Source of the DNA: Pestalotiopsis fici W106-1
Lineage: Eukaryota > Ascomycota > Sordariomycetes > Amphisphaeriales > Sporocadaceae
Reading direction: 5' to 3'
Assembly (NCBI RefSeq): GCF_000516985.1
Contig: NW_006917094.1
Location: 2,356,001 to 2,420,000 of the forward strand
DNA length: 64,000 nt
Of the stretch, positions 21,143 to 33,674 are shown piece after piece. The notes under the pieces were generated by a model. The model was not told the origin of the DNA, made no database searches, and worked only from the letters and a program-made list of their open reading frames with translations. The position numbers were made by a program, and so were the translations under genes. Numbering within the stretch: position 1 is the stretch's first letter; each line of letters starts with the position of its first letter.

Positions 21143-22952
21143 GGCTTTGCTGGTAGATGCGGGGTGAAGATAGGTAATGGAAACTGGATGGTGGAGTTTG
21201 ACACTTTTGGCATTTTTTGCAACGTTGTGCGCGAGGACAAGTATTGAATACTGTGGCACTCCAATGGCTATTGTCTTATACAGTCGTCAACTTCGTTCAA
21301 TGGGTCGTCAACTTCCATATAGCAGCAATTCTGTCCTCGTTTAATGATGCCGCTTTGCCACATTGGAGGCTGACTCTGACGTTGGCTCCAAAGATAACAG
21401 AGGCTAGGAGGCATTGGTTACTGATGGGTCTGGGCTGGGCCACCCGCTCTGCAGTGAGGGGGCATATGTTGTGCAGCCCCCACTCACTCCATCCAAAAGG
21501 CTTACATTGTCTGAATGCAAAGCGTGTTCTTGCATCGTGTTGCGCGCACTCTGAACCGCCAGCACCCGGGGGTAGCCTATTAGTGATGGTACATTAATGA
21601 ACAGCAGCTCTCCAGGGCCATGGTGTGCCTACCGCGAAGTAAAACCCCTCTTACCGCACCATTAGGCAATTAGAGCAATTGATGTTTGCTGGATTAGCTT
21701 GGTTTTTACAGTGCATTGAAATCCTATGGGCGCTAATTGCGGGGGTACAACGCACCCAATGCAACACAACAGGTCAAGATCAAGCTCGTCCCCAAACTGT
21801 CCTTGCGTTGAGTGCTTTATTTTCTACCCATCGGCAAATTGAATGAATGTCAAAACTGCCCAAGGCATTCGTTTGGATTTGGCAGCCAAGAGAAAGATGT
21901 TCAGAAATCAAAACATACAAGTGGCACTCGCTAAAGAGTGGACATTGTTTCCCGCAATACGGGCCAAGACACCAGAGTAGTACCTAGCCTTAGCGGTTCC
22001 CAATCCCGACAAACACTAGGTATGTCCACGGGTATCGCCTTAGTGCCAGCTCTACAGTCTGCAAGCACGGCCAGAATTGCCTTGCTAAGGACCCAACTAC
22101 ATCTCATACATGCTGCCCACAGCAACATGCCTGCATGATATAGGACTGGTATTTGTTCCCATGAATCAGTCTTGATATGGGTGAGACATAACAGCCCCCA
22201 TTACCTGTTTGCATCTTTCCAATTGCACACATGTCAACGTGGGTGATTCAGCTTAAGTGCTATACACATTGACCGCCTGTAGTCTTTGTTGGGCAACTAG
22301 GAGCAGCGCATCGATTTCACATCAATCAAACCCAAGTGTCAAGGTACATCAATCAGTGACTTACTTCCTTTAACAACCAGCGGACGTTTGTCTCTGAAAC
22401 ATGAAAAACATTGACCACTACAAGTATGCGAGCTCCCTTGGGATTCCAGGCAGTCACGGGCGAGATCTGCTCCTTCTGCGCACCGGATGTTCCGTCCTGC
22501 CCGCAACTTCCCTACAAACGGGCATGGGTTTGTTCAAACGCAAGCGTGCAAGCACGGCTTGGGGCACATCAGATTTCTTGGCTCTACCATGGCGCCGTCC
22601 TGTTGATTTGTTCGACTGCAGATCATCAAACAGCATTGCACCAAGGCTTGTGACAGAGTGCTTCCACCCTTGGGATCATTCTTAGTTCTTAGAGGTGATT
22701 TGTTGTTCCCACGCTGTAACAAACCGAACTGATAGGTCAAGTCGTTTGAGGCAAACGGTGGCGGTGAAAAGTCTTTCTGAACGCCCGCTTTAGAACTTGA
22801 TACACATATATCCTCCAGATCTCATCCTCTCATTTCCCCTGAGAAGGCCTTGGTACAATTCTCATCCGTCTGCCCTCGGAATCCCCTTGTTTCCTCTCAG
22901 TCTCGGAGAATTTCGTTCCTGAAGGACCAGTACATCTTGGCCCTGGTCTATC
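21143..22952. other. Long divergent intergenic region
   Basis: 1.8 kb upstream of both the orphan gene and the MYND gene. A 12-bp direct repeat (GTCGTCAACTTC) occurs twice near 21282 and 21304. Otherwise only short unconvincing frames were seen. Confidence 0.5.
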
Positions 22953-25072
22953 ATGGCGAGCAGAATCCAAATCACCAAAACGGTGTGCAGCCACTGTTAC
23001 AAATCCAACGAGACCCTTTCATCCTGCGCAGGATGTCATCTGGTCCAGGTGAGTGACTCTAGTACTCTTGAGCCCTCCAATGCCTTGTTGAAATACTAAA
23101 GCTGCATCCAGTATTGCGACAAGGCATGCCAAACCGCTCACTGGAGCAAACACAAGCTGGACTGCAAGTCCAAACTATCCAAAGATCAATGGGTCCCCCA
23201 GTTTGAGCTGGAAAACCGGTTGCCAGCTTGGGTCGAAGTCAACCCAAATCCCGCTCAGGGAGAGGCACCGTTCACCGGGTTCAATGCCCCTGGCCACCCT
23301 CGTGCAATGCCCGCCATTGATGTACTTCGCCTGGACGAGAACGAAGGCGCTGACTGGTCTCAGCCTCTCAATCTATTGTTCCCTGGTATATATACTCAAC
23401 ACCTCCAACATGATGACACGTGCTGACAATGTGACAGTCTCTGGAGACGTTTCAAGCGTGGTAAAGACAGTTGTAGACCTACCTGAGACGTTCTCGGCAC
23501 CTTTGCGCATCGTAATCAACGACCTAAGCAGTCTTGGGATACGCAACTACATGCTCATACTAATGGCCATATCCTCCAAAGATCCAACCATCACTGCTGA
23601 GCTGGCAGTAAACCTATGGTACAATGAGTTCTGGCCATCAACGTATGCTGGGGCTCTACGGCGTATGATAAAGTCTGTCGTGAACCGTCTTGGAGACTTC
23701 TCAAACTTGGCAGACATTTCTGCAGAAGGAATGACTGATCTTCATGTGGCTGGGCCCTCTTTCGAGCAGAGAAAGGTTGACGAGCGAAGATTCGGAGGAC
23801 ATACACTGAAGATTTACCTGTCACAAAAGCAATGCCTCGCCCTGGGACCTTGTTATGAGGGCTATGACATGAAAAAGGACATTGCCGACCTAAAGTCACA
23901 GCGAGCCAAACCATGGGAGGCGCAAGGCGCTCGCAGGGATGATTGGGATACTATTCTCATGCGTATTCCTCCATCGTGGCGTGAGCCATTCTACAAGTAC
24001 TTCAATGAGCGTATTGTGCTACCCTTTGGAGCCTTTCGGCACAAGACATGGTACACGAACAAGTAAGTCTATTCTATTCATCGCGAAGATTTCTCGTTCA
24101 GTTAACAATCATGTAGCACGCTCAGGCTGGTAGGAACTAGTTTCACCAATCCGTTGGAGAGCTGGGATTTGAATGAAGTGCTTGCCACCGAGGCAGGAGT
24201 GTCCCGCAACGACATATATGGCAAACTTTTCTTTTATGTTCGCGGCCTATTTGAGAAGTTCATCGTACGGCTCCGATCACTCAAAGTTGACTTTGAAGTC
24301 CACAATTGTGACCCGGTTGAGTTGTCGGAGCATCTGTCAGGGATTGAATTCGACAGGATCATGGTGAGCATACCGTTTATTGCAAACTGATCACCATAAA
24401 GAATCTGACACGATATAGGTTTCGTATCTGGGACATTTTCAGGTCTGGGGACTGCAGACAATGCTGGATACCTTCAGACCGCTTCTCAAGTCAACAATGC
24501 AGAATCGTCACGCAACCTTGATCGATAAACATAGCTCATTCAACCGCGACCTCTTCGACTTCAATCATTGCAATATATGCAACCCGGGATATCCATTGAC
24601 ATTACGGAAGCTCAGGACTTCTTCGGAAGTACTCTCAGAGTCCGAAGGGGTTGAATTGTTCATGCAGCCGGGATCATCTAGCCGGCCGAATCCTTGGGAT
24701 TTTATGGGTCACTTTCGTACATCGTGGACTTGGAAGCGTCTGATGGCGCACCGCATTATTGAGAGCTTCGACGGTGATTGGGAGCTGTACCAGAAAATTC
24801 ATCGTTTTGATGAAATCGCCGCCGAAACAGGCATGCGCAAGAAGGTGAACACTGTCGTTGAGTTCAAGCCGTTGGCACTCAAGCTTGCAAAGCAGAATGA
24901 AGGCAAAACCCGGGCCACTCCAGAATCACAGGCAGAGTTCAATGCGTTGCTTGCCTTTAATCCGCTGAGCGACTGTAGATATGTCGAGTGGCAGAGGAAT
25001 CCGGCTGGTGTGGCTACGGGATTGACTGGAACGACTGCTGGACGTCATGGTCCAACATGCTACAAGGAGTAA
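22953..25072 (+). CDS. MYND zinc finger - DUF4470 protein
   Basis: Exons 22953-23048, 23112-23385, 23438-24062, 24117-24363 and 24419-25072 give 631 aa. A MYND finger lies at residues 11-53: V-C-S-H-C, then C-x2-C, Y-C-D-K-A-C, and H-W-x3-H-K-x2-C. The first intron falls inside it (Q|Y-C). Exon 3 begins a DUF4470 domain, recognised by V-V-D-L-P-E, L-R-I-V-I-N-D and R-N-Y-M-L-I-L; the remainder follows the usual long C-terminal region of this fungal family. MYND fingers mediate protein contacts through proline-rich peptides. The biological role of MYND-DUF4470 proteins is not established. Confidence 0.87.
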
Positions 25073-25641
25073 AGATGAGTTGTCTTTTGGATGAGATCGA
25101 ACCTAGACTACATAGTTCTATTCAGATTTCAAGTGACGAAGTTCGCACCTAGGTATGTACATCTCTGCAATTACGGATGATTTATACAATTACCGTGCTG
25201 GAAAAACCGACATGTGTTTACTCCGTGTCAAGTTCATATGGACGGAAAATACCGTTACGGAATAGACCGAATTTTCCCTTTCTCCTGGAGAACCCATGGA
25301 CGGGAAAACGCCGCACCCAAACAGGGCTTCATCGGATGTTTACGCCGTGTCCAGGCACATAAACGGGAAAACACCGCACCAGAACAGGCCGATTTTCGCA
25401 TCGCGCCGAGTGTAAATATCCAAAATTCGTCATTTGAATATCGAAATTCGTCATCTGGGCACATGGCTTCGCCCGAGGAGTGGTCGGTGTCTGTCCTGCG
25501 CAATGTAGTAAAGTTTTGCAGCAAGCCTTTTTCTTCACTCAATCATATATAATTCACCGAATTTGCCGACCAATCGTGACTAGATCTTTGCCAAGCAAGC
25601 TACTGCAGGTACGACCGCTTTTTTGTCTGTCCGTGAAAACC
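25073..25641. other. Intergenic with diverged repeat, upstream of TauD-type gene
   Basis: Holds the presumed promoter of the dioxygenase and the imperfect repeat at 25211-25398. No gene is supported here. Confidence 0.5.
25211..25398. repeat. Imperfect tandem repeat, about 120-bp period
   Basis: Two segments (about 25211-25278 and 25331-25398) share the order TGTTTAC-x-CCGTGTC, then CATA, then ACGG-x-AAA, ACCG, and CCGA followed by ATTTTC or TTTTCG. A third partial copy (ACGGGAAAACGCCGCACC, 25299-25316) lies between them. The copies are diverged. It may be an old local duplication or the remnant of a mobile element in the dioxygenase promoter. Confidence 0.5.
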
Positions 25642-26918
25642 ATGAGTTCCATCGGCGATGCCACCACCACCACACCGGAGGCAAACTCTGCCAAGCCACT
25701 GCGATCACCGCTCCAGCTAAGAGGAGTCTTGGATAACTTTGAGTCCTTTGATGTTACCCCAGTAATTGGACGAGAATTCCCCAATGCCAGCCTTAAGGAA
25801 TGGCTAGAAGCGCCTAATTCCGATGAACTCCTGCGGGACCTGGCCATCACTGGTGTGTCCGAACCTGGGGTGATAATCCAAATATGATTGCTAACGGTTT
25901 CCCTTCAAGTATCGCAACGCGGTGTCGTCTTTTTCCGAAGGCAAAATGACCTTACCAGCGACCTACAAAAGGAGTTGGTCGATCGTATGGGCAAGCTGAG
26001 CGGCAAGCCCGCTACCTCTGGCCTACATATTCACCCCGTGAACAACGCGAGTCGAAAGATGGGCGGGGACGATGACCACATCAGCACCATAAGCTATGAA
26101 CAGCGAAAGATGTACGGTCGCACGCTGTACAAGACAAAGCAAAGTGCCAAGGAAGGATGGCACAGCGACATTACTTTTGAGCCGTGCCCGAGCGACTATG
26201 CGATTCTGCGACTTACCCAGCTGCCGCGCACTGGAGGTGGTAAGGAAATTAATATTTAAGTGGGAAGCAAGAGCCATCAGCTGATCTCATCCGTCAGATA
26301 CCCTGTGGGCCTCTGGATACGAAGTCTACGATCGAATCTCTAAGCCGTATCAAAAGTTCTTGGAGGGCTTGACTGCCACTTCTACCCAGCCTCTGTTCAA
26401 GGAAACCGCGGCCAAGAACGACTTTGCGATACACCCAGGTCCTCGTGGCAGTCTCGAAAATGTGGGAACAAGCCTCACTACCGTGCACCCTGTAGTTCGC
26501 ACCAACCCGGTCACGGGGTGGAAGAGCATCTTTGCCGTCGGTCACCACATGCAGCGAATCAACGATGTTTCCGATGCCGAAAGCCAGCATCTACTCCAGT
26601 GGTTCGTACGGCTGATTGTCGATAACCACGACCTGCAAGTCAGGCACCGCTGGCAGAATCCTAATGATGTCGGTATGTAAACCCCTTCTCCTGCACATGG
26701 GGCCTAGAGCCTGGCCTTGTCACATGTAAACTTACCAACAGCTAATCATAGCCATCTGGGACAACCGGAGCACTTTCCATACGGCCACTTTTGACTATGA
26801 GGGACTGGGATCCCGGTCGGGACAACGGGCTGTAAGCGTGGGGGAAAGACCTTATTTTGATCCCTCCAGCGTTGGAAGACAGGAGGCCTTGGCACAGGAC
26901 ATTGAGAAATCGGGATAA
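25642..26918 (+). CDS. TauD/TfdA-type 2-oxoglutarate/Fe(II) dioxygenase
   Basis: Exons 25642-25852, 25910-26239, 26298-26672 and 26752-26918 join in phase (360 aa). The protein has the TauD fold markers: G-V-V-F-F-R early, the metal ligands H-x-D in G-W-H-S-D-I-T-F-E, and the distal His and the 2-oxoglutarate-binding Arg region in N-R-S-T-F-H-T-A and S-G-Q-R-A-V. Family members hydroxylate sulfonates, alkyl sulfates or related acids in the cytosol, releasing sulfite or other products in the taurine case. The actual substrate cannot be read here. No sulfur-assimilation genes flank it. ATG 25642 is the first in frame. Confidence 0.88.
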
Positions 26919-27215
26919 TGTGTCCGACATCGAGGCATCTAGCTAAACTTTGACTCTGAAACTCAATTAAAGTGGTACATTGTAACTACAATTGACGCCA
27001 ACATTTCACAAATCTTGCTATCATAGCATAGGAAATAGCAGTGGCATATCTAAGATATCATCAAACGAGCCCCCAAATACCCTTACAAGTGGTTTATACC
27101 CAGAATACAGCATTTGACCACTATAGGTACACCTGTTCCTATCCAAGAGCCGACCAGTACTCCGTCTTATGGACGGTGAACACTATGCTCTGCCAGTCCC
27201 TTGCCAACTTGATAA
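26919..27215. other. Convergent intergenic region
   Basis: 297 bp between the dioxygenase and glucanase stop codons. Nothing notable was seen. Confidence 0.5.
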
Positions 27216-30200
27216 CTACTTCCGCAAGCATGCAGATCGTGCTGCATCGATTCTATCAAGATCCACTTTTGTCCTTGGGTTCAGCTTGTCTTTCTCTGAC
27301 TGAACCATGCCACGTCTCGCCTTTGCGGCGTCTCTAAAAGGCTTGATAGAGCCACCTCCCATGGCAAATCCCAAGATGGTTGTAAGAGCGCTTCCGGGAC
27401 TATCGATAATCTCGTAGATTGTCAATCCAACGTTAGCGAGCTCTCCAGCCATGCCGATAATGGCCTTCATCGTGGCACCGCCCAATGCCCCCGCCAACTC
27501 GCCAGCCATTGGAATCAACATGAAGATACCTGTAATGAAGTTGGCAATAATTTCCTTTCGTTCCTGCTCAGCCGCGTCGTCGGCCACCTTGACGACGTCT
27601 CGCATGTTGCTGACCGCTGATGACATCATCAATGCGGGCAGCGACACCGAGTCGGTCAGGTCTGACTGGCCGGCCAAGTCAATGCCGTATTTTGCAAACC
27701 GATGGCTGTCGGCTATGCCAATGGCGAGCGCGCGAGAGCGGTCGTAGGACTTGCTAATGACTTCTTTTGGATCGGGAATAGTGATTTCGTCGACGATAGG
27801 GTAGCCGTGCCACCATGTATTAGCCGTCTTGCCGCATTCGATCGGGTCTGCCTGGTATTGACAGCCGTTGGCTAGTTTGGCGAGGCGATCCCCAGGCTTG
27901 ATCCAGTCCCTCTGGACGCCATAGTTGTCAAGAATCTCGGAATAGAACTTGTCTTCGTTGGTGAAAATGTAAGTAATCGTCCCTGGTGATGGGGAATAAA
28001 TGTCGTATGGGTCATTGATCACTGTAGGGCAGTCGACGTCAACCGTCTTCTGGCCATCAACACAACTTGCCGAATTGTCGCACGAGGAGCATCCGCCATA
28101 AGGCCCTGTGCAGTCGGAACAGCAGAAGACGGCCACATTTTTTGTGCAGCGGAAGTTGCCCGAGGCCTGAGCACCGGCCATGTAAGCATCGATTGAGGCC
28201 GGCACTTGTTGCCTCGTGACGCGCTCATAGGTATCGAATTTCGAATCATAATCACCCGCAACGATGTCGTCATAGTCTGCCAGTGCTTGGTTCAAAACGC
28301 TGAGCTCAACGTCGACCAGGTAGTTGTCGTAGCAGTAATCCGGGATGCGATTGGCGTTTTCTTCAATCTGGTCCAAACTTGTGTAATGAGCACTGCAGGG
28401 GCTTCTGTTCGGGTCAGTCACGACTTCCTCATAGTCATCGTCGTCACTCGTGCCATCGTAAACAGACAAATCTCCCCTATAAGTGATTGTTAGCTGTTGA
28501 TGTCCTTGAAGATATTTGGGGGAACGTTGACACGTACTCGCCACTCGATGCAACCAACCACGCATTGATTATGGAAGTGAACGGGTGTTCATTCGTGTTG
28601 GTATTGTCCTTGGAAAGGATTGGGTTAGCATCCTTGAGATTGATCATTTCCACCGTTCCAATCGTGTATAGATTGTAAATCCAAACGTTTCCGCTGCCGA
28701 TAACATTGGCGACTCGTTGTTGACAGTCCTGAGAATCGACGCAAGGCTGGGTATATTCTTGGAACCAGTTGTAGAGGCCAGCCCCGAGAATTTGCACGTT
28801 GGTGGACCCGATGATCCTAATCCCCCATGCTGCTGCGCAATGAGGGTTGTCGGAAGTACATTCACTGAAGTCCGGGTCACCTGGAAACGGTGAGTTCGCA
28901 AGCTGATTCTTGAAAGGCGCTGGAGCCTGAGGTTGAGGCAGAAAATAAGGGCTTTCTGTTTGAATCTGTGTGACGAAGGAATTAGCCTTTTCCACTGTAG
29001 ACTTGTCGGTATGCAGGACAGGAGAAGAGATATGGTACTTACCATGCCCATGTAAACGTTTTCAGCTCCATATAATTGATACTGGTATAGAATGCACTGT
29101 GAAAGTATCAGCAACATGTAAATATCACAACACGAGGAGCATTGCTACGAACGTGTTCACTAGCAGTGGCATACATCCATGTAGGCCCACCGGTACTCTC
29201 AATGAGCATTCCTTCCCATACGTTAGCTTTGGATTCTATTTGTTCTTCATTAAGACCATTAGTAGCGGGCTCATCTTGCAAACTTACCACGTGCGACGTA
29301 AATATCGATCTGAGTCTGATCAGGTCCACTGTCGAAGTCGTGATCTGCAACCCAAGCCCAGATATTTTCGAGATATCCAGATGACACTTGAGTCATATGG
29401 AGCATCATGGCGCCAGCAATGCAGTTCGGGTTGACGGATCCCGTCAGCTTGGGGCAATTGGCAACCTGCAGTTGGGAGCCCTTGGCGCCACCAATTCGAA
29501 AGTGAGTATCTGCAAACATTGTTAGCCAGAGGCGTAGGGCAAGAACGTCTCCCACGGTTTACTAACCCCACATGGCGGCGGAACCCTGTTTGCTCTGAGC
29601 AACATTCCATTCCATGAGAACAAGACCAGCTGTCGGCCCTTGGGTGGTGAGCATCAAGTCTTGGATTTCAATCACACCTGCATCGCCCCATTCGCCGACC
29701 TGGATCATGACCTGTGGGTTATCAATATCTGAGAAGAAGGCACCCCTGGCCACGATCTGTGCCCAGCATTCACCGACAACCCTGGCCCCAGTCGGTATCT
29801 GTTACGATTGATCAGCTTCACAACCAACTCTGACACGTATGAATGAAGACATGGCAAACTACAAACCTTGACTGTTTGCGTCACGATATAAGACCCGAAT
29901 GGAATATACACGGGTCGCCCGAGCCTTGTTGCGAGGAGGAACAAGATCGCAAGAGCAAAGGTATCATCGGTAACGCCATCGCCTAGATTCAAACGTCCAG
30001 AGTTAGTGATAGCTCGTCATTGCCATCAATTGAGATCGACTTGCCTTTTGCGGCCAGACCGGCAGACATGAATGTGTTCGCGTCAAGATCGGCGTATTGA
30101 GGCTTTTCTCTCTCGAAAAATCCGGTAGAACCTCTCAATTCTTCTGTTTGTGGATGCAAAGCAGAAAGCGAGCCTCCGCTTTGATACTTGCCATTGGGGG

Positions 30201-32353
30201 TGTTTTGATCATAGACCTTGCCAAGAATCCAAGACTCGATGCTTCCACTGCCGCCTGCCAAAGATACTCCGGCAGTCTCGTGGTTTACCATGGTACCAAC
30301 AGAGGAATATTCAATGTTGTCAAGGGTTATGGAGAACTGCTCTGACGCAGTGCCACCCTTGGGCGTCGTAACGTAGATTCCCGTGGGGGTGTTAATGATT
30401 GTTGAATCGACAAACATTATTGAGCCACCCCGGTAATCACCGCTCATCTTGACGGCGTACTCTGTGGCGCTGATGAGGAGAGACTTCCAAGTCCAACCCC
30501 AATCCCATAGCAAGTCAATGGCGGTACGGCATCCGACAAAGGCCATGTTTCGCGTCGTAAATTGCTGATTGCCACCTAGATGGAATAAGCAAGGAAGAAA
30601 ACGACGTTTGTTGCAAGAAGCTTACACTGAATACCAACAGCGCCGTCGAAAAATTGCAGATCCGACATAAAACCACCACTGCCATTCTCAGCGACTAAGT
30701 TCCGTGTTAGTACATAGACTACAGAAGAAGAGCAGATGAAAACCTGGTAATACTTACAGACACCAACATGTTCCTTATCGGCGGAATCCGACTGGTAAAA
30801 TTTGACGTTTTGGATGCTGGTGGCTTGTGCAACTTGCCAGTGAACTCCCGCACAGTCGGTCAGATCGGCTTCGGTGACATCAATTACAAAGTTACGCAAC
30901 TGTCTCAGGAAATTGTTCTAAAAAGATGTTAGATTACTGAACTGTACCCCAACGCAACAACATTGTACTTACTTGGTTAATGTACCACTGGTCCTTGCCA
31001 TCTTTGCACTAAATTAGTAAATATCCTTCTAAATGCAAGGGAAGCAGATCCCACAGTGCAGGTTCATATCCCAAGGTTAATTGAGCACTTTGGGATAATC
31101 AACCACACATCGAATACATAGACGGGAAAATCCAAAATGACTACATACCATTTTTGCCGGTATAAACATCTGATGAGACAACACCGAGACCAACAAAGGA
31201 CTTGGCCGCTTTGATAATGGGCAGTGAATTTGCCTTCGCAGTGGAGTAAGTAATCGATAGTCATCTGATGGGTTTGGGATAGGAGTTCACTCACATTGCC
31301 AATCATCTGCGTGTTGTAGTATGCAATAATGGGAGAGCTGACAAGGTATGTTCCTGAGGGGAAGTAAAGAATGACCGGCTTGACGGTAGATCCGCCACAA
31401 TTCTCTCCACATCGATTACCTTCTTTCATGGCATTATTAATGGCCTCTGTATCGTCTGTCAAACCGTCGCCCTTGATAAGTAGTGTCAGTCGATTCTCTG
31501 AGTTTGCATGGAGGCCGTTTACTTACAACAGCGCCGTACTCCTTGACATTGCGAAAGACCACGTAGTCATCATTTTCTGACCCTCCAAATGGCACCTTGC
31601 CTACGTGGTCAATGTCCTCCATCCAAAAGCTATCAGCACGCTTGGACAAGCCAGTGCTTTCACTTGATTCGGTACCATGTGATGGACTGAGTTCAAGCAT
31701 GTATGCCGGTATGGATTTGTACTCCACGGGCTTCATAGTTGCGGCATCCGCTTCAGCGACCATGGCGGCGGCAGCGGCCACAGTCGAATTGACTGCGAAA
31801 GCCTCTGCATCGGCTCTACGCCTCACTCTGGCTGCCTCGGTAGAGAAGGAGTCATAGTAGTTGTTGAGTCGGGGGTTCTGAAATCGCTCTCGGTTCCGAA
31901 TGTTGGCCTCCTTTTGGGCCTCGAGAACCAGAGCCCTGGCCTCTTCGAGTGTTGAATTGCTGATGGCGGTGGAATTGGCGAGTTGACGACGGAAGTGGGG
32001 ATGGGACGGCTTGTAAGGGGCACGCGACTGGTGCTTTGACGTCCGTTTCTTGTTTTGCGTAGGATTCAGCACAGCCTCCTTCACGGTATTGGCTGTGTCA
32101 ATGACCTGGGCGAGTTGATCGGACTCAAGATCAGGATTATCAATCTTCCACTGTTCCAAGAAGTCATCAATGAATGCGGATATGTCAACTGGACCCGGAG
32201 CAAATTGGTTAGCAAACACATGCTGGGTGAGAGACGGCACATCAACTTGCTTGAATCGGGAGACAGGGAGGTTGAATTTGATAAGAAACTACTACTGCCG
32301 CTTGCCAAAAGAGGGAGGGCAAGCAAGCAGGCAGAAAACAAAGGTAAAAACAT
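27216..32353 (-). CDS. Secreted GH55 exo-beta-1,3-glucanase fused to killer-toxin-like chitinase C-terminal module
   Basis: Fifteen exons, all in phase: 32296-32353, 31527-32245, 31295-31471, 31149-31233, 30973-31001, 30758-30917, 30626-30694, 30045-30575, 29867-29982, 29567-29798, 29288-29509, 29153-29211, 29043-29096, 28538-28965, 27216-28476 (1399 aa). A clear signal peptide (M-F-L-P-L-F-S-A-C-L-L-A-L) is followed by an Ala/Asn-rich region. Two pectate-lyase-like beta-helix halves follow, typical of GH55, each opened by G-D-G-x-T-D-D-T (near residues 259 and 609). Residues ~980-1399 (last exon) match the tail of subgroup C chitinases: a Cys cluster, W-I-K-P-G-D-R, N-x-W-W-H-G-Y-P, D-P-K-E-V-I, S-L-P-A-L-M, F-I-T-G-I-F-M-L-I-P-M-A-G-E and A-K-A-R-R-G-M. 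No GH18 motif is present. The intron between exons 8 and 9 is GC-AG with branch CTAAC. It should cleave glucans outside the cell; the tail's role is unknown. The first intron is the least certain. Confidence 0.9.
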
Positions 32354-32948
32354 GGTGAAGGAGTGGCGCCCGCACTTCGATGAATGCTAGGGCTAGTAGT
32401 AAACGAGAGTCAAACTGGAAAACTTCATCCAAAGTCGATTGGGACGAGTGAAGAGACTGGAATCGGATTGTTCGAGTTCATACTTTAGGTAGTTATAATA
32501 GACCATTTGTGTGCCTATGGCTCTGGCACAGTCGTGGCTCCAAGGATATGCCGGCCGAAAGAAGAGTATTCTGATAGTTGCATATATCTTGACTAACATT
32601 GTTATTCACTGGCCGGGGCCCGTTGGAAAAACTCAATTCTCGGGCCCCGCTCCCGTCAGATCATATTCAACGGCCGAGTTACCAGAAACAAGATAGTTAG
32701 TCGGTTCCACACGTCGAGTGATAAGCTTATTTTAGTAACCTTGAATAACGGGGTCAAAGGGTCTCCATCATCACAGAGCTGCGCCGCAGCAGTGCTTAAA
32801 TAGTAGTCCAGGACCCTGTGGCCAGTCGGGTCTATTCTAACTTCATTTCAATCAATTAATCCAAGCATACGAACTTTACGGGGCACTTTGATTCAACACC
32901 CTTTCCCTTTTCGGATCATACCCGGCAAACTGGTTCATCCAACGAGCC
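32354..32948. promoter_or_regulatory. Divergent promoter region, GH55 fusion / 2EXR gene
   Basis: 595 bp shared by two divergent starts. No gene or well-defined operator was recognised. Confidence 0.45.
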
Positions 32949-33674
32949 ATGGCTACTTTTCATCCTTTTCCGCGGTTGCCTGTCGAGCTGCGCCACCGCA
33001 TATGGGACATGAGCCTACAGGCCCGGGAGGTCACCGTGCATCCCGTTTATGGCCCCAATGTTGTCAAATACTATTCCTCCTCGGCAAAGCCTCCATCAGT
33101 TCTACACGCTTGCAGGGAGTCTCGCTTGTACCTGCAGGCCAGCTACGTACAAGCCTTCCGAGAAGGTTCCGAGCCGCGTTATCTATGGGTGTATTTCGAA
33201 CTCGATACCATCCGGATCTCGCAGGGCAAATTGTTGTCAATTTGCACCCAATGGGACTCTATACGTCAGCTGGCCATCGAATGCACCGATTACAACGCGT
33301 TCATGGACTATGAAATTGAGGATATACAGGCACTCGCAACCACGGGATTGAGATCTCTGACTATTATCAACATGAGAGACACACCCAGGACAGACCCCAA
33401 CTGGTGGCAAGATTGGACCGAGCCATTCATGGTGGATTGCTATTATCGATGCGATCCGCTACCGTTCTTCACCAGAGTAATCGCTCCTGGCGACCCAAAC
33501 AAGGCCGAGGTCAACTCGGAAACATACATTGGCCAGTATCGTGAATTTCGCAAGACTTTGGAGGAAACGGGTGAATACTACGTTGATCCGTCCGATGGCG
33601 CGTCAGAGGATGGTAGAGAACGGTCATTTCCCGAGTGGCAACACACGGAATCCTGTAATTGTAGCCGAAAATAG
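32949..33674 (+). CDS. 2EXR-domain protein
   Basis: Single exon, 241 aa, with ATG 32949 in a good context (GCCATGG). The N-terminus F-H-P-F-P-R-L-P-V-E-L-R-H-R-I-W, followed later by L-H-A-C-R-E-S-R, is the signature of the fungal 2EXR domain, an F-box-like fold expanded in Pezizomycotina. The C-terminus is acidic and polar with two Cys. Function is unknown for most members. It sits inside the cell-wall locus, but nothing links it to that role apart from position. Confidence 0.85.
   Translation: MATFHPFPRLPVELRHRIWDMSLQAREVTVHPVYGPNVVKYYSSSAKPPSVLHACRESRLYLQASYVQAFREGSEPRYLWVYFELDTIRISQGKLLSICTQWDSIRQLAIECTDYNAFMDYEIEDIQALATTGLRSLTIINMRDTPRTDPNWWQDWTEPFMVDCYYRCDPLPFFTRVIAPGDPNKAEVNSETYIGQYREFRKTLEETGEYYVDPSDGASEDGRERSFPEWQHTESCNCSRK

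Noticed and set aside
32246..32295. Frameshift between the signal peptide and mature glucanase fusion
   Set aside because: A 50-nt intron (donor GTAGTA, acceptor CAAG) restores the frame, so a lesion is not needed, although this intron is weaker than the others.
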